Shown here: positions 37,879 to 47,358 of the stretch, piece after piece | Layout: each line of letters starts with the position of its first letter | How positions within the stretch are numbered: position 1 is the stretch's first letter | Assembly: GCF_007859935.1 (NCBI RefSeq) | Contig: NZ_SJPO01000004.1 | Coordinates: forward strand, 310,001 to 374,000 | DNA length: 64,000 nucleotides | Direction of reading: 5' to 3' | Source: Posidoniimonas polymericola | GTDB taxonomy: Bacteria; Planctomycetota; Planctomycetia; Pirellulales; Lacipirellulaceae | Position numbers and translations under genes: made by a program | The notes under the pieces: model-generated | Told to the model about the DNA's origin: nothing | The model's input: only the letters and a program-made list of their open reading frames with translations | The model's database searches: none

Positions 37879-39675
37879 CTAATCATCATCCGTCTGCAGC
37901 ACCGCGACGAACGCCTTCTGTGGGATGTTCACGCTGCCGAACTGCTTCATCTTGGCCTTGCCCTTCTTCTGCTTCTCTAGCAGCTTCTTCTTCCGCGTGA
38001 CGTCGCCCCCGTAGAGCTTCTCGGTGACGTCCTTGCGGAACGGGGCCACGGTGGTGCGGGCGATGATCTCGCCGCCGATCGCTCCCTGGATCGGGATCTT
38101 GAACTGGTGCCGGGGGATCTCCTTGGCCAGCTTCTCGCAGTAGTGCAGCGCGCGGCTGCGGGCCTTGTCGCGGTGCACCAGGTACGACAGCGTGTCGACC
38201 GGCTCCTTGTTCACCAGGATGTCGACCTTCACGATGTCTGTCTGGCGGTACTCGATCGGCTCGTAGTCGAACGACCCGTAGCCGCGGGTCAGCATCTTGA
38301 GCTTGCCGTAGAAGTCGAACAGCACCTCGCCGAGCGGCATCACGCTGGTCACCTCCAGCCGGTTGGCCGACAGGTAGTCCATGGTCTGCGTGTCGGAGCG
38401 GTGCTCGCGGCACAGCTCCATCACCCCGCCGACGTACGTGTCGGGCGTGATGATCGAGGCCTTGATGTACGGCTCGCTGGCCGACTCGATCGACATCGGG
38501 TCGGGCCAGTAGCTCGGGTTGTCGACCTCCAGCTCCGAGCCGTCCCTGAGCGTCAGCTTGTACTTGACCGACGGCGCGGAGATCACCAGCCCGAGGTCGA
38601 ACTCACGCTCCAGCCGCTCCTGGATCACGTCCAGGTGCAGGAGCCCGAGGAAGCCGCAGCGGAAGCCGAAGCCGAGCGCCGCCGAGCTGTCCTTCTCGAA
38701 GGTCAGCGCGGCGTCGTTGATGGCGAGCTTCTCGAGCGCCTTGGTGAGCTCCTGGTACTCGCCGGTGTCCATCGGGTAGATCGACGAGAACACCACCTGG
38801 CGGGCGGGCTGGTAGCCCGGGATCGGCGCGTCGGCCGGCCGGTCCTTGAGCGTGATGGTGTCGCCGATCTCGATGTCCTGCACGCTCTTCACGCCGGCCA
38901 CGATGTAGCCGACCTCGCCCGCGCTGAGCTGCTTGCGGGGGACCAGCTGGAACTGGTTGTAGCCGACCTCGTCGACCTTGAAGTCGCGGTCGGCGTGCAT
39001 GAAGTGGATGGTGTCGCGGCTCTTGAGGGTCCCCTCCATCACGCGGCACTGCAGGATGACGCCGCGGAACTTGTCGAAGTGGGCGTCGAACACCAGCGCC
39101 TTGAGCGGGGCGTTGGGGTCGCCCTTGGGGGGCGGCAGGTGCTCGACAATGCCGGCCAGCACCTGGTCGATGTTCAGCCCGGTCTTGGCCGAGATCGGGA
39201 TCGCCGCGAACGGGTCGAGGCCTAGCTCGGCGTCGATCGCTTCCTGGGCCCGCTCGATGTCGGCCGAGGGGAGGTCGATCTTGTTGATGATCGGCAGCAG
39301 CTCGAGGTCGTGCTCGAGCGCCATATACAGGTTGGCCACGGTTTGGGCCTCCACGCCCTGCGACGCGTCGACGATGATCAGCGCCCCCTCGCACGCCATC
39401 AGCGACCGCCGCACCTCGTGCGAGAAGTCGACGTGCCCGGGCGTGTCGATCAGGTTCAGCAGGTAGTCCTTGCCGTCGGCCGCCCGGTAGTTGAGCGTGA
39501 TCGTGTTGCTCTTGATCGTGATGCCCCGCTCGCGTTCGATGTCCATCGAGTCGAGCATCTGCTCGTGGAGTTCGCGCTGGGTGACGCCGTCGCAGGTCTG
39601 GATGAGCCGGTCGGCCAGCGTCGACTTGCCGTGGTCGATGTGGGCGATGATGCAGAAGTTGCGGATGTTTTCCAT
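37879..39675 (-). CDS. lepA: Elongation factor 4 (LepA)
   Basis: 598 residues, full length. GTPase back-translocating ribosomes. G1 is AHIDHGKSTLADRL, G3 is DTPGHVDFSHEVRR, G4 is NKIDLPSA. The LepA C-terminal domain ends with GDVTRKKKLLEKQKKGKAKMK, its unique landmark. Divergent from the sulfatase; the 227 bases between them contain no obvious element. Confidence 0.98.
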   Translation of the reverse strand: MENIRNFCIIAHIDHGKSTLADRLIQTCDGVTQRELHEQMLDSMDIERERGITIKSNTITLNYRAADGKDYLLNLIDTPGHVDFSHEVRRSLMACEGALIIVDASQGVEAQTVANLYMALEHDLELLPIINKIDLPSADIERAQEAIDAELGLDPFAAIPISAKTGLNIDQVLAGIVEHLPPPKGDPNAPLKALVFDAHFDKFRGVILQCRVMEGTLKSRDTIHFMHADRDFKVDEVGYNQFQLVPRKQLSAGEVGYIVAGVKSVQDIEIGDTITLKDRPADAPIPGYQPARQVVFSSIYPMDTGEYQELTKALEKLAINDAALTFEKDSSAALGFGFRCGFLGLLHLDVIQERLEREFDLGLVISAPSVKYKLTLRDGSELEVDNPSYWPDPMSIESASEPYIKASIITPDTYVGGVMELCREHRSDTQTMDYLSANRLEVTSVMPLGEVLFDFYGKLKMLTRGYGSFDYEPIEYRQTDIVKVDILVNKEPVDTLSYLVHRDKARSRALHYCEKLAKEIPRHQFKIPIQGAIGGEIIARTTVAPFRKDVTEKLYGGDVTRKKKLLEKQKKGKAKMKQFGSVNIPQKAFVAVLQTDDD

Positions 39676-39902
39676 GGCCTAGTTCTACCAAGAAAACGCC
39701 CCGAGCAGCAGCAGGAGCGCCCGCGGCAGCCCTGCTTGCAGAACCAACCGACGAGAAGTTCTGCCCGCTTATCGGGACGCCGGCGGCGGCTGCGGCGGGG
39801 TCGCGTTACACTAGGTGAGCGGGGCGCCGGTCGTATATTTCGCTCGTATTCTCGAGTGGCGAGTCCCGCCCCTCCGTCGAAGGCTCAGGAAGGCTCAGCT
39901 TC

Positions 39903-41261
39903 ATGCCCGCCCACCGATCCAACTTTGGCGCCCTCGCAGCGGTGTTGCTGCTCGTTTCCTGCTCGGCCGCGGCAGACCAGCGGCCGAACATCGTGCTGAT
40001 CCTCAGCGACGACCAGGCGTGGGGCGACTACGGCTTTATGGGCCACGAAGTTATCCAGACCCCAAACCTCGATCGGCTGGCCGCCAGCGGGATCACGTAC
40101 CCCCGCGGCTACGTCGCAGCCCCGGTCTGCCGGCCCTCGCTGGCGTCGATAGTGACGGGTCACTACCCGTCGCGGCACGGCGTCACGGGCAACGATGTGC
40201 AGGGCGATCACGACCGCGCTGCGCTCGATGCGCCGCTGCGCGGCGAGTTCCACAAGCACCCGAGTTTCATCCGCCTGCTGAGCGACGCCGGCTACCTGAC
40301 GCACCAGTCGGGCAAGTGGTGGGAGGGGTCGCACCAGGACGGCGGCTTCACCGCCGGCATGACCCACGGGGACCCGTCGCGCGGCGGCCGCCACGGCGAC
40401 GCCGGCCTCGTGATCGGGCGGGAGGGGATGCGGCCGGTCACCGACTTCATCGACCACGCCGCCGAGAGCCAGCAGCCGTTCTTTCTGTGGTACGCCCCCT
40501 TCCTGCCCCACGCGCCCCACCGGCCGCCGCAGCGGCTGCTGCAGAAGCACCAACTGCCGGGCCGACCAGCAGACGCAGCGCGGTATTACGCGATGTGCGA
40601 GTGGTTCGATGAGACCTGCGGTCAGCTGCTCGACCACCTGCAACGGAAGCAATTAGCCGACAACACGCTGGTGCTCTATCTCTGCGACAACGGCTGGGCG
40701 CCGGTTAGCGACAACGCCGCCGATCTCAATCAGTCGGCCTGGACGCAGTACGCACTCCGCTCGAAGGGATCCCCCTACGAGAACGGCGTCCGCACGCCGA
40801 TCCTGGTTTCTTGGCCCGGGCACGCCGCGCCGAGACAATCGGACCAACTCGCCCACGCGATCGACCTGTTCCCGACAATCGCCGCCGCGGCCGGCCTCGA
40901 CGCGCCGGCCGGCCTGCCGGGCGTCAACCTGCTGGACGCGCAGGCGGTGCGGGAACGCGAGATCGTGTTCGGCGTGTGCCACGCCACCCACAACATCGAC
41001 CTGCAGGACCCCGACTCGACCCTGCAGTACCTGTGGTGCGTCACCGACCCCTGGAAGTTGATCGTCCGTCGGCACGGCGTCGATTCGACCAAGTACCGCG
41101 CGCTCCACGACTGGGATACCGTGCCGGCCCGGCTCTACAACCTGCGGGTCGACCCGCACGAGCAGCGCGACCTGGCGGCCGAGCGGCCAGAGGTTGTCGA
41201 GCGTCTGCGGCGGTCGATCGACGCGTGGCGAGCGAAGACTCCCGCACCTGCCGTCAACTAG
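39903..41261 (+). CDS. Exported sulfatase-family protein with atypical active-site motif
   Basis: 452 residues. The signal peptide ends LLLVSCSAAA; the Cys20 could be a lipoprotein attachment site. Metal-binding RPNIVLILSDDQAWGDYG and TPNLDRLAASG are sulfatase hallmarks; LPHAPHRPP, a GKWWEGSHQDGG stretch and DLFPTIAAAAG follow. The expected formylglycine motif C-x-P-S-R reads C76-R-P-S-L80, so the Arg is missing. Substrate may be a sulfated algal polysaccharide, as is common for planctomycetes. Confidence 0.88.
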   Translation: MPAHRSNFGALAAVLLLVSCSAAADQRPNIVLILSDDQAWGDYGFMGHEVIQTPNLDRLAASGITYPRGYVAAPVCRPSLASIVTGHYPSRHGVTGNDVQGDHDRAALDAPLRGEFHKHPSFIRLLSDAGYLTHQSGKWWEGSHQDGGFTAGMTHGDPSRGGRHGDAGLVIGREGMRPVTDFIDHAAESQQPFFLWYAPFLPHAPHRPPQRLLQKHQLPGRPADAARYYAMCEWFDETCGQLLDHLQRKQLADNTLVLYLCDNGWAPVSDNAADLNQSAWTQYALRSKGSPYENGVRTPILVSWPGHAAPRQSDQLAHAIDLFPTIAAAAGLDAPAGLPGVNLLDAQAVREREIVFGVCHATHNIDLQDPDSTLQYLWCVTDPWKLIVRRHGVDSTKYRALHDWDTVPARLYNLRVDPHEQRDLAAERPEVVERLRRSIDAWRAKTPAPAVN

Positions 41262-41302
41262 CGTGAGCCCCCAAGCGGTGGCTGTACTCCCTGAGCACGG
41301 CC

Positions 41303-41338
41303 AAAAAAGCAAACTGCCGGCTTTCGCCGGCAGTTTGC
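41303..41338 (-). terminator. Rho-independent terminator for the YheT-type hydrolase gene
   Basis: A perfect 13-base-pair stem (41309-41321 with 41326-41338, loop TTTC) is followed on the minus strand by six T (A run at 41303-41308). It lies 32 bases beyond the stop of the gene at 41370-42428. Confidence 0.85.
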
Positions 41339-41369
41339 TGGTGTGGTCAGGATTGTGCAGGGCGGGCGG

Positions 41370-42428
41370 TCAGGCGTAGACCACCTGCGACTGCGGCTTG
41401 TGCGCGTCGGTCGTCTGGGCGCGGACCCACTCGACCACCCGCCAGTCGATCCAGCGGCGGTCGGGGTCGTCGCCGAAGCGGCCGACGAAGCCGAGGTGCC
41501 CGCCACCCTTGGTGACCACCACCTCGATGGCGTCGCTGAGCTGGAACTCCGAGATCGCGGCGGCCGGGATGACCGGGTCGTCCGCGGCGGCGATAATCTG
41601 GGTCGGCAGCAGGATCTGCGACAACCGCGGCCCGGCGCTGGCGTGGTTGTAGTACGCGTCGACGCTAGCGTAGCCGTGCAGCGGCGCGGTGATCTGCTCG
41701 TCGAGTTGGCGGATGTGCCGCGGCACGCGCGAGGTGTCGACCTCCGGCGGGTCGGGCATGGTCGCCAGGCGGCGTTCGATCTGCTTCCACATCATGCGGG
41801 CGAAGTGCCGCGAGTACGCGCGGCCGGCGCCGCGGCTGAACGACTTGTCGACCGCGTGCAGGTCGACCGGCGGGCAGACCGCCATCACGCTCATCAGGTT
41901 GCCGCACGGCTCGCCGCGGAGGTCGCCGGCCAGGTTCAGGGCGAGCGATCCGCCCAGCGAGTAGCCGATCAGGTGCAGCGGCGAACGCGTGCAGAGCTCG
42001 CCGATGTGCTCCACCACGGCGCGGACGTCGTCCCAGCTGCCGCAGTGGGCGCCGCCGCGGGCGTAGGGCTCGCCGGCGCCGCAGCCGCGGAGGTCCATCC
42101 GGAACGTGCGGACGCCCTCGGCGTTGAGCTTGGCCGCGGCCCGCTCGACGTACGGGCTGGCGTGCGAGCCGCCCAGCCCGTGCACCAGCAGGGCCGAGGG
42201 GTGCACGTCGGTCCAGCCGCGGGGGCAGTCGTCGTGCACCATCAGGCGGTCGCCGTCTTCGAGGTCGACCAACCGGCCTACCGCCTTGTACGGGCCGGCC
42301 TGCCAAGGGAACAACGCCCCGAACAGCGTCTGGGCATTACCTCCCCAGACCAGCGGGTGGGGACGGAACTTTCGCAGGAATCGAGTAGCAGCTACCACGG
42401 AGTCGTCGTACCTCAGGTTGATTGGCAA
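41370..42428 (-). CDS. YheT-type alpha/beta hydrolase
   Basis: 352 residues. Family YheT/ABHD: NAQTLFGALFP near the N-terminus, LLVHGLGGSHASPYV, FRMDLRGCGAGEPY and the nucleophile elbow GYSLGGSLALN. Catalytic Asp is in AADDPVIP and His in GGGHLGFVG. Likely an esterase or lipase with unknown substrate. A strong terminator follows. Confidence 0.93.
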   Translation of the reverse strand: MPINLRYDDSVVAATRFLRKFRPHPLVWGGNAQTLFGALFPWQAGPYKAVGRLVDLEDGDRLMVHDDCPRGWTDVHPSALLVHGLGGSHASPYVERAAAKLNAEGVRTFRMDLRGCGAGEPYARGGAHCGSWDDVRAVVEHIGELCTRSPLHLIGYSLGGSLALNLAGDLRGEPCGNLMSVMAVCPPVDLHAVDKSFSRGAGRAYSRHFARMMWKQIERRLATMPDPPEVDTSRVPRHIRQLDEQITAPLHGYASVDAYYNHASAGPRLSQILLPTQIIAAADDPVIPAAAISEFQLSDAIEVVVTKGGGHLGFVGRFGDDPDRRWIDWRVVEWVRAQTTDAHKPQSQVVYA

Positions 42429-42734
42429 CGCTGGCTGTTGTTAGCCTACGCAATCCACACGCGCTCGCCAAGCTTCCCAAACCTCCTGGGCCCGCTCGAC
42501 ACGGCGTCCGGCGTGCAAACATACCCGCTGCCGGTGCCAGGCGATGACTCAATCCGCCCGCCCGCCACGAGATTCTTGGCTTGCCGCGCCGGACCTAGCT
42601 GACGCAGCGGCTGTGCCTGGCCGGGAGCTTTCGACAGCCAGCGAAGGTTTGCCTGCTAGGCAGGGGGTGTGGTTCCCCGAACCCGCATCAACACTCCCGC
42701 CGGCAATCATTGCCGCGTTAGGTCGTTGCCGCCG
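42429..42734. other. Non-coding stretch, nothing recognised
   Basis: 306 bases upstream of the hydrolase and downstream of the cytochrome fusion gene. No repeat, RNA or supported small gene is seen; it should hold the hydrolase promoter. Confidence 0.5.
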
Positions 42735-44327
42735 TCAGTCCTTGCCATGGTGCTCGACGTGCGGCCAGTACCGTTGGAAGTCGAACTCTGGCGAGTTGTC
42801 CTCGTCGTGGCACAGCAGGCAGTTGTTGACCACCGGGCCCAGGTTCTGACCGTCCTTGTTCCCCTCGTTCTCGACCAGCTCCATGTGCAGCTCTTGGCGG
42901 AGGGCCTCGATCTCGGCGTCGTTGGCGTCGATGTCGCCGTTCTCGGCCGCGACGTGCTTGGCGGCCGGGCCGTGGCAGTTCTCGCAGCCGTTGTCGGTCA
43001 GGTGCGGCGTGGTCTGCAGGCTGGCGTATCCGGAGTTGAACGGCACGTACTGCTGCGGGCTCCAGCCCGTGACGTGGCAGCTCAGGCACTCCGGGTCGAA
43101 ATGCCGCGGCGGGTCGAGGTCGACCAGCGTCTTGGTGGCGTGCGAATGCGGCGTGCTCTCGAACACCTCCATCGCGGCGGTGTGGCAGTCGCCACAAACG
43201 GCCGAGCCGGCAAACTCGTGCCCGGTCGGGTGGGCCACCGCCCGCACGCCAAGGCCCTTGAGGGTCATGGTCTTCAGCTCGTTCTGGTACGCCACGAGCA
43301 TGTCCTGCATCTCCTGGGCATCCTCGAAGCGGTGATCGATCGGCACGCTCTGGTAGCGGAACGGCTTGGCGCCATCCGAGTACAGACCGATCGCCACGGC
43401 GTACATCCCCTTGTGGCCGACCTCTAGCAGGTGGCCGCTGGTCCCCTCGATCTTCCGTGCGTTGATCGCCGGGACGTCGGACCCCAGGCCCGCTACGACC
43501 CAGTCGAAGACCGGGAACTTCTTGGCGAGCTCGGTCGCCTCGGCCGGGTAGTCGTGCACCAGCAGCACGAGCTGATCGCACCCTTCGGCCTGCAGCTTGG
43601 GGACGACTTCCTGGAGCGCCTCCTCCGGATCGACCAGGTCGATGTCCGACAGCTGACCGAGCTTGGCGATCTGCTTCTTGCCGAGCACCGACGTGAAGCC
43701 GATCTTCAGGCCCCCTTTTTCGACCACGCGGTACCGCTGGCTGAAGGAGTCGTCGAAGCCGAACACGCCGACATTGGCGCTGGTCATAGGGTTGTTTTCG
43801 GAGTCGAAGTTGATCAGCACGCCCAACAGGTCCATCTGCAGGTCCTTGACGCCGAACGCCACGCCCTGGTAGTCCATCGCCACCAGCGCTTCGAGGCCGC
43901 GCCGCAGCTTAATCTGCGACTGCTGCCCGAACCGTTTGACCTGCCCGCCGGTGTCCATCGCGATTGGGTTCCAGCCCTCGGCCTCGAGCCCGGTGAGGAA
44001 CGTGTAGCGGCGTTTCAGTCCGCCCTTCTGGTTGGTCAGCCCCGCGCAGCCGCACGGCTCGAGGTACCCGTCCTGCGCGCCGGTAAAGACCAGCGTCGCG
44101 TCGGGCTTCGGCCAGTCGGCGAAGATCCGCCCGTTGGCCTCGATCGGGTCGACCTTGGCGTGCTTGTCGGGGAGACTCGGCTTCTCGCTGTAGACCGCTT
44201 CGGTTGCTTCATCGCCGGAGCTGGCGTCGACAAACACGCCGATCACGAAGCACGACAGCGCCAGCATCGAAAGCAGCATCAGCCCGCGTACGCGGGCACT
44301 CGAATAACTACGACAAATCTCGGGCAT
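42735..44327 (-). CDS. Metallophosphatase-like domain fused to tetrahaem cytochrome c
   Basis: 530 residues. N-terminal membrane/signal segment (about 15-35). Residues about 70-330 resemble a 5'-nucleotidase/UshA metallophosphatase core (EPCGCAGLTNQKGGLKRR, MDTGGQV, VLLVHDYP), although several metal ligands of true enzymes are altered, for example no GNHE motif. Residues about 375-525 hold four haem c sites: CGDCH, CLSCH, CENCH and CLLCH, with extra His residues for axial ligation (HEFAGS, HSHATK, HVEHH). Likely periplasmic electron transfer; such fusions occur in planctomycetes. Confidence 0.87.
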   Translation of the reverse strand: MPEICRSYSSARVRGLMLLSMLALSCFVIGVFVDASSGDEATEAVYSEKPSLPDKHAKVDPIEANGRIFADWPKPDATLVFTGAQDGYLEPCGCAGLTNQKGGLKRRYTFLTGLEAEGWNPIAMDTGGQVKRFGQQSQIKLRRGLEALVAMDYQGVAFGVKDLQMDLLGVLINFDSENNPMTSANVGVFGFDDSFSQRYRVVEKGGLKIGFTSVLGKKQIAKLGQLSDIDLVDPEEALQEVVPKLQAEGCDQLVLLVHDYPAEATELAKKFPVFDWVVAGLGSDVPAINARKIEGTSGHLLEVGHKGMYAVAIGLYSDGAKPFRYQSVPIDHRFEDAQEMQDMLVAYQNELKTMTLKGLGVRAVAHPTGHEFAGSAVCGDCHTAAMEVFESTPHSHATKTLVDLDPPRHFDPECLSCHVTGWSPQQYVPFNSGYASLQTTPHLTDNGCENCHGPAAKHVAAENGDIDANDAEIEALRQELHMELVENEGNKDGQNLGPVVNNCLLCHDEDNSPEFDFQRYWPHVEHHGKD

Positions 44328-44452
44328 CGCCGGCTCCGCGTGGTCGCGTGACGGTTTGTGAAACTAGGCAAGAACGTCTGCCGGGAGGATAGCTGATGTT
44401 GGCGCACCAAGCAAAGCCAACAAGCCGGCACGCGCTACGGTCTGCCGAGGGG

Positions 44453-45619
44453 CTACTTGGTCACGGCGAACCGTACCCGGACCAAGACCTCAGGGGAGTT
44501 GGGGTGGGTCGTCTTCAGCCGGATCACGCCGTCGTCCCCCTGCGGGGTGTTGAGGTGGATCATCGGCCGCGTCCCCTTGGGAATCGATACCGTCAGGTAC
44601 GTGTGGTAGACGTCGTCGCGGCGGCGTTTGGTCTCGCCGATCTCGACCTCGAGCTCCTTGGGGTCGGTCGAGATTACCTCGAAGCGGGTGTCGGCGGCGT
44701 GGGCCCCTTTCACGGACAACAGCATCCGGCTGCTGGCGCCCTCGTCGCTGGGGACCATGCCGAGGTTCAGGACGCCGGCGTCGTCATTCCACTTGCCGCC
44801 GTGCAGCGTGATGTCGCCGACCACGCGGCCGACCACCGGCACCTCGAGTTCGTCGACCTCCCCTTCGGCGACCTCGCGGTTTGGCTTGATCTTGACCCAC
44901 TCCATGATCTGCCCGACCGGCAGCTCGCCGTTGGTGGTGAGCACAATCCGTTGCCCGGCCACGGCGTTGGGGTCCTCGAGCTCCGAGCTGTCGACCGGCT
45001 CGAGCCGCACCTCGAACTTGCCCGCGGCCTCGTCGCGGTCGGGCGCGGCGGCGGTCAGCTCGATCGGCTCGTTGTCGGTTGTGTAGTAAATGACCGAGGA
45101 GGTAGCCGGCTCGCCGGCGCGGATCTCGCCGAAGACGAACGAGGTTGGCGTGAGGGCGGTCGGCTCGATCACGGTCCCCTCGATCGACAGCTCGATCGAC
45201 GGGCGGAGCGGGTCGTTGGTGGTCAGCGGCGCGGTCTGACGGAACGGGCCGGGCAGGCTCTTGGCGACCCACTCGAGTCCGATCTCGGCCTCGCCGCCGG
45301 GCGGCACCAGGTCGACATTCACCTCGAACGCGGTGCACTTGCAGCTCGGGCGGCCAGGGGTTAGCCGCAGCGCGGCCGTGCCCTCGTTGCGGATTCGGAA
45401 CTGGTGCCGCCGCTTGGCGCCCCGCTGCATGACGCCGAACTCGTAGTTCGGTTCAGTCACCACGGCCCTCGGCAGCGACGTGTCGGCGCCCGGCCCGGCG
45501 ATGGCGCCGGACGGGTCGAGGCTCACCTCGACGGGGGGCCGCACGCTGGCGTACCCCACCGCGCTGCCGATCGCGGCGCCCAGAACTCCCCCGACAATCA
45601 CGACATGGATGGCTTTCAT
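44453..45619 (-). CDS. DUF1573 protein, membrane anchored
   Basis: 388 residues. An N-terminal helix (VVIVGGVLGAAIGSAVGYA) anchors the protein, followed by Ig-like DUF1573 repeats. Characteristic pieces are FGVMQRGAKRRHQFRIRNEG, SCKCTAF, GGEAEIGLEW and TTNDPLRPSIELSIEG. Function unknown. It lies 125 bases upstream of the cytochrome fusion and downstream of proS. Confidence 0.9.
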   Translation of the reverse strand: MKAIHVVIVGGVLGAAIGSAVGYASVRPPVEVSLDPSGAIAGPGADTSLPRAVVTEPNYEFGVMQRGAKRRHQFRIRNEGTAALRLTPGRPSCKCTAFEVNVDLVPPGGEAEIGLEWVAKSLPGPFRQTAPLTTNDPLRPSIELSIEGTVIEPTALTPTSFVFGEIRAGEPATSSVIYYTTDNEPIELTAAAPDRDEAAGKFEVRLEPVDSSELEDPNAVAGQRIVLTTNGELPVGQIMEWVKIKPNREVAEGEVDELEVPVVGRVVGDITLHGGKWNDDAGVLNLGMVPSDEGASSRMLLSVKGAHAADTRFEVISTDPKELEVEIGETKRRRDDVYHTYLTVSIPKGTRPMIHLNTPQGDDGVIRLKTTHPNSPEVLVRVRFAVTK

Positions 45620-45688
45620 ACAATCAATTCTAGGATCCCGGTTCCGGGGGCGTCAAACACACGCCGCAGCCCAACGCCCTAGCCGCGG

Positions 45689-47200
45689 CTAGTAGGACCG
45701 TGCGAACACGGCCCGGCGGTCGGTCTCGGCGCCGGAGAACAGGCACTTACCCGGGCCGGCGTCGTCGTCCAGCGGCACGCAGCGGGGCGTGATCTTGAGG
45801 GCCTTGCACCTGGATTCCATCTCGGGGCCGTCGGTGAAGTAGGCGTAGGCGAGCCCCGCCGGCGACTTCTCGGCGAAGAACTTCTCGAACTCCTTGAGGT
45901 CGGAGATCTCGACCGTCGCGTCGTCACGCCGCTTAACGGCGCGGTCGAACAGGCCCTGCTGGATCTCCTCCAGGATCGAGGCCGCCTTGCCGACAAACGC
46001 CTCGGCGCTAATCGGGTCCTTCGGCGGCGGCCCGGACTGGTCACGGCGGGCCGGCTTGAAGCCGCCCTGGGCGATATCGCGGGGGCCGACCTCGATCCGG
46101 ATGGGCACGCCCTTCTTGACCCACTGCCACTTCTTCTCGCCGCCGCGGAGGTCGCGGCTGTCGACCCGCACGCGGATCGGCTCGCGGTCGTACAGCTGGG
46201 CCTCGAGCTGGCTCTTCAGGTTCGAGACATAGTCCATCACCATGTCCCGCTCCTCGTCGTTGCGGAACATCGGCAGGATCACGACGTGCGCCGGCGCCAG
46301 TTTGGGCGGCAGCACCAGCCCGTCGTCGTCGGAGTGGGTCATGATCAGCCCGCCGACCAGCCGCGTGCTGACGCCCCAACTGGTGGTCCAGGCGTGCTGC
46401 CGCTCGCCCTCCTCGTTCTGGAACATGATCTCCTGGGCCTTGGCGAAGTTCTGCCCGAGGAAGTGCGAGGTGCCGGCCTGCAGGGCCTTGCGGTCCTGCA
46501 TCATGGCCTCGATGGAGTAGGTCGCCACGGCGCCGGGGAACCGCTCGCCGGCGGTCTTCTCGCCCTTAATGACCGGCATCGCCATATGCTGCTCGGCGAA
46601 CGCGGCGTAGACGTCCAGCATGAGGCGGGTCTCGTCCTCGGCCTGCTCACGGGTGGCGTGCACCGTGTGGCCCTCCTGCCAGAGGAACTCGGTCGTGCGG
46701 AGGAACTTGCGGGTCCGCAGCTCCCAGCGGACCACGTTGGCCCACTGGTTGATCAGGATCGGCAGGTCGCGGTAGCTCTGCACCCAGCGGGCGAAGGTGG
46801 CGCCGATGATGGTCTCGCTGGTCGGGCGGACGATCAGGGGCTCCTCGAGCTTGCTCTTGGGGTCGGGCATCAACCCGCCCTCGCCGTTGGGCACCAGCTT
46901 GTGGTGGGTCACCACGGCGCACTCCTTGGCGAATCCCTCGACGTGCTCAGCCTCCTTCTCGAGGAAGCTCATCGGGATGAAGAGCGGGAAGTACGCGTTC
47001 TCGTGCCCGGTCGCCTTGAACATGGCGTCCAGCCGCCGCTGGATGTTCTCCCAGATGGCGAAACCCCACGGCTTGATCACCATGCAGCCACGGACATCGG
47101 AGTCCTCGGCCAGGTCGGCGGCGGTGATGACCTGCTGATACCACTCGGGGTAGTTTTCCTCGCGGGTGGGCGAGATGGCGTTTTTCGGGCCCTTGGCCAT
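45689..47200 (-). CDS. proS: Prolyl-tRNA synthetase (archaeal/eukaryote-like short form)
   Basis: 503 residues. Class II motifs are RPTSETIIG and LWQEGHTVH; the C-terminus ends in Tyr (AVFARSY), typical of the archaeal/eukaryotic subtype without the bacterial editing insertion. NYPEWYQQVI and DVRGCMVIKPWG are also subtype markers. Divergent from the exoribonuclease. Confidence 0.97.
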   Translation of the reverse strand: MAKGPKNAISPTREENYPEWYQQVITAADLAEDSDVRGCMVIKPWGFAIWENIQRRLDAMFKATGHENAYFPLFIPMSFLEKEAEHVEGFAKECAVVTHHKLVPNGEGGLMPDPKSKLEEPLIVRPTSETIIGATFARWVQSYRDLPILINQWANVVRWELRTRKFLRTTEFLWQEGHTVHATREQAEDETRLMLDVYAAFAEQHMAMPVIKGEKTAGERFPGAVATYSIEAMMQDRKALQAGTSHFLGQNFAKAQEIMFQNEEGERQHAWTTSWGVSTRLVGGLIMTHSDDDGLVLPPKLAPAHVVILPMFRNDEERDMVMDYVSNLKSQLEAQLYDREPIRVRVDSRDLRGGEKKWQWVKKGVPIRIEVGPRDIAQGGFKPARRDQSGPPPKDPISAEAFVGKAASILEEIQQGLFDRAVKRRDDATVEISDLKEFEKFFAEKSPAGLAYAYFTDGPEMESRCKALKITPRCVPLDDDAGPGKCLFSGAETDRRAVFARSY

Positions 47201-47358
47201 TGCGGTGTGGGGGTAGCGGATTGTGGGTGGGGCAGTATTCGAGCGGTGATTCTACGAGATTCCGCCCCCCTGCGGAATCGCATCCCCCCCGGGCAATGGG
47301 GTCCCAATCTGATACGATGCGCCTTGGCAAACCCGAATCCCGCAAACCCCAATCCGCA

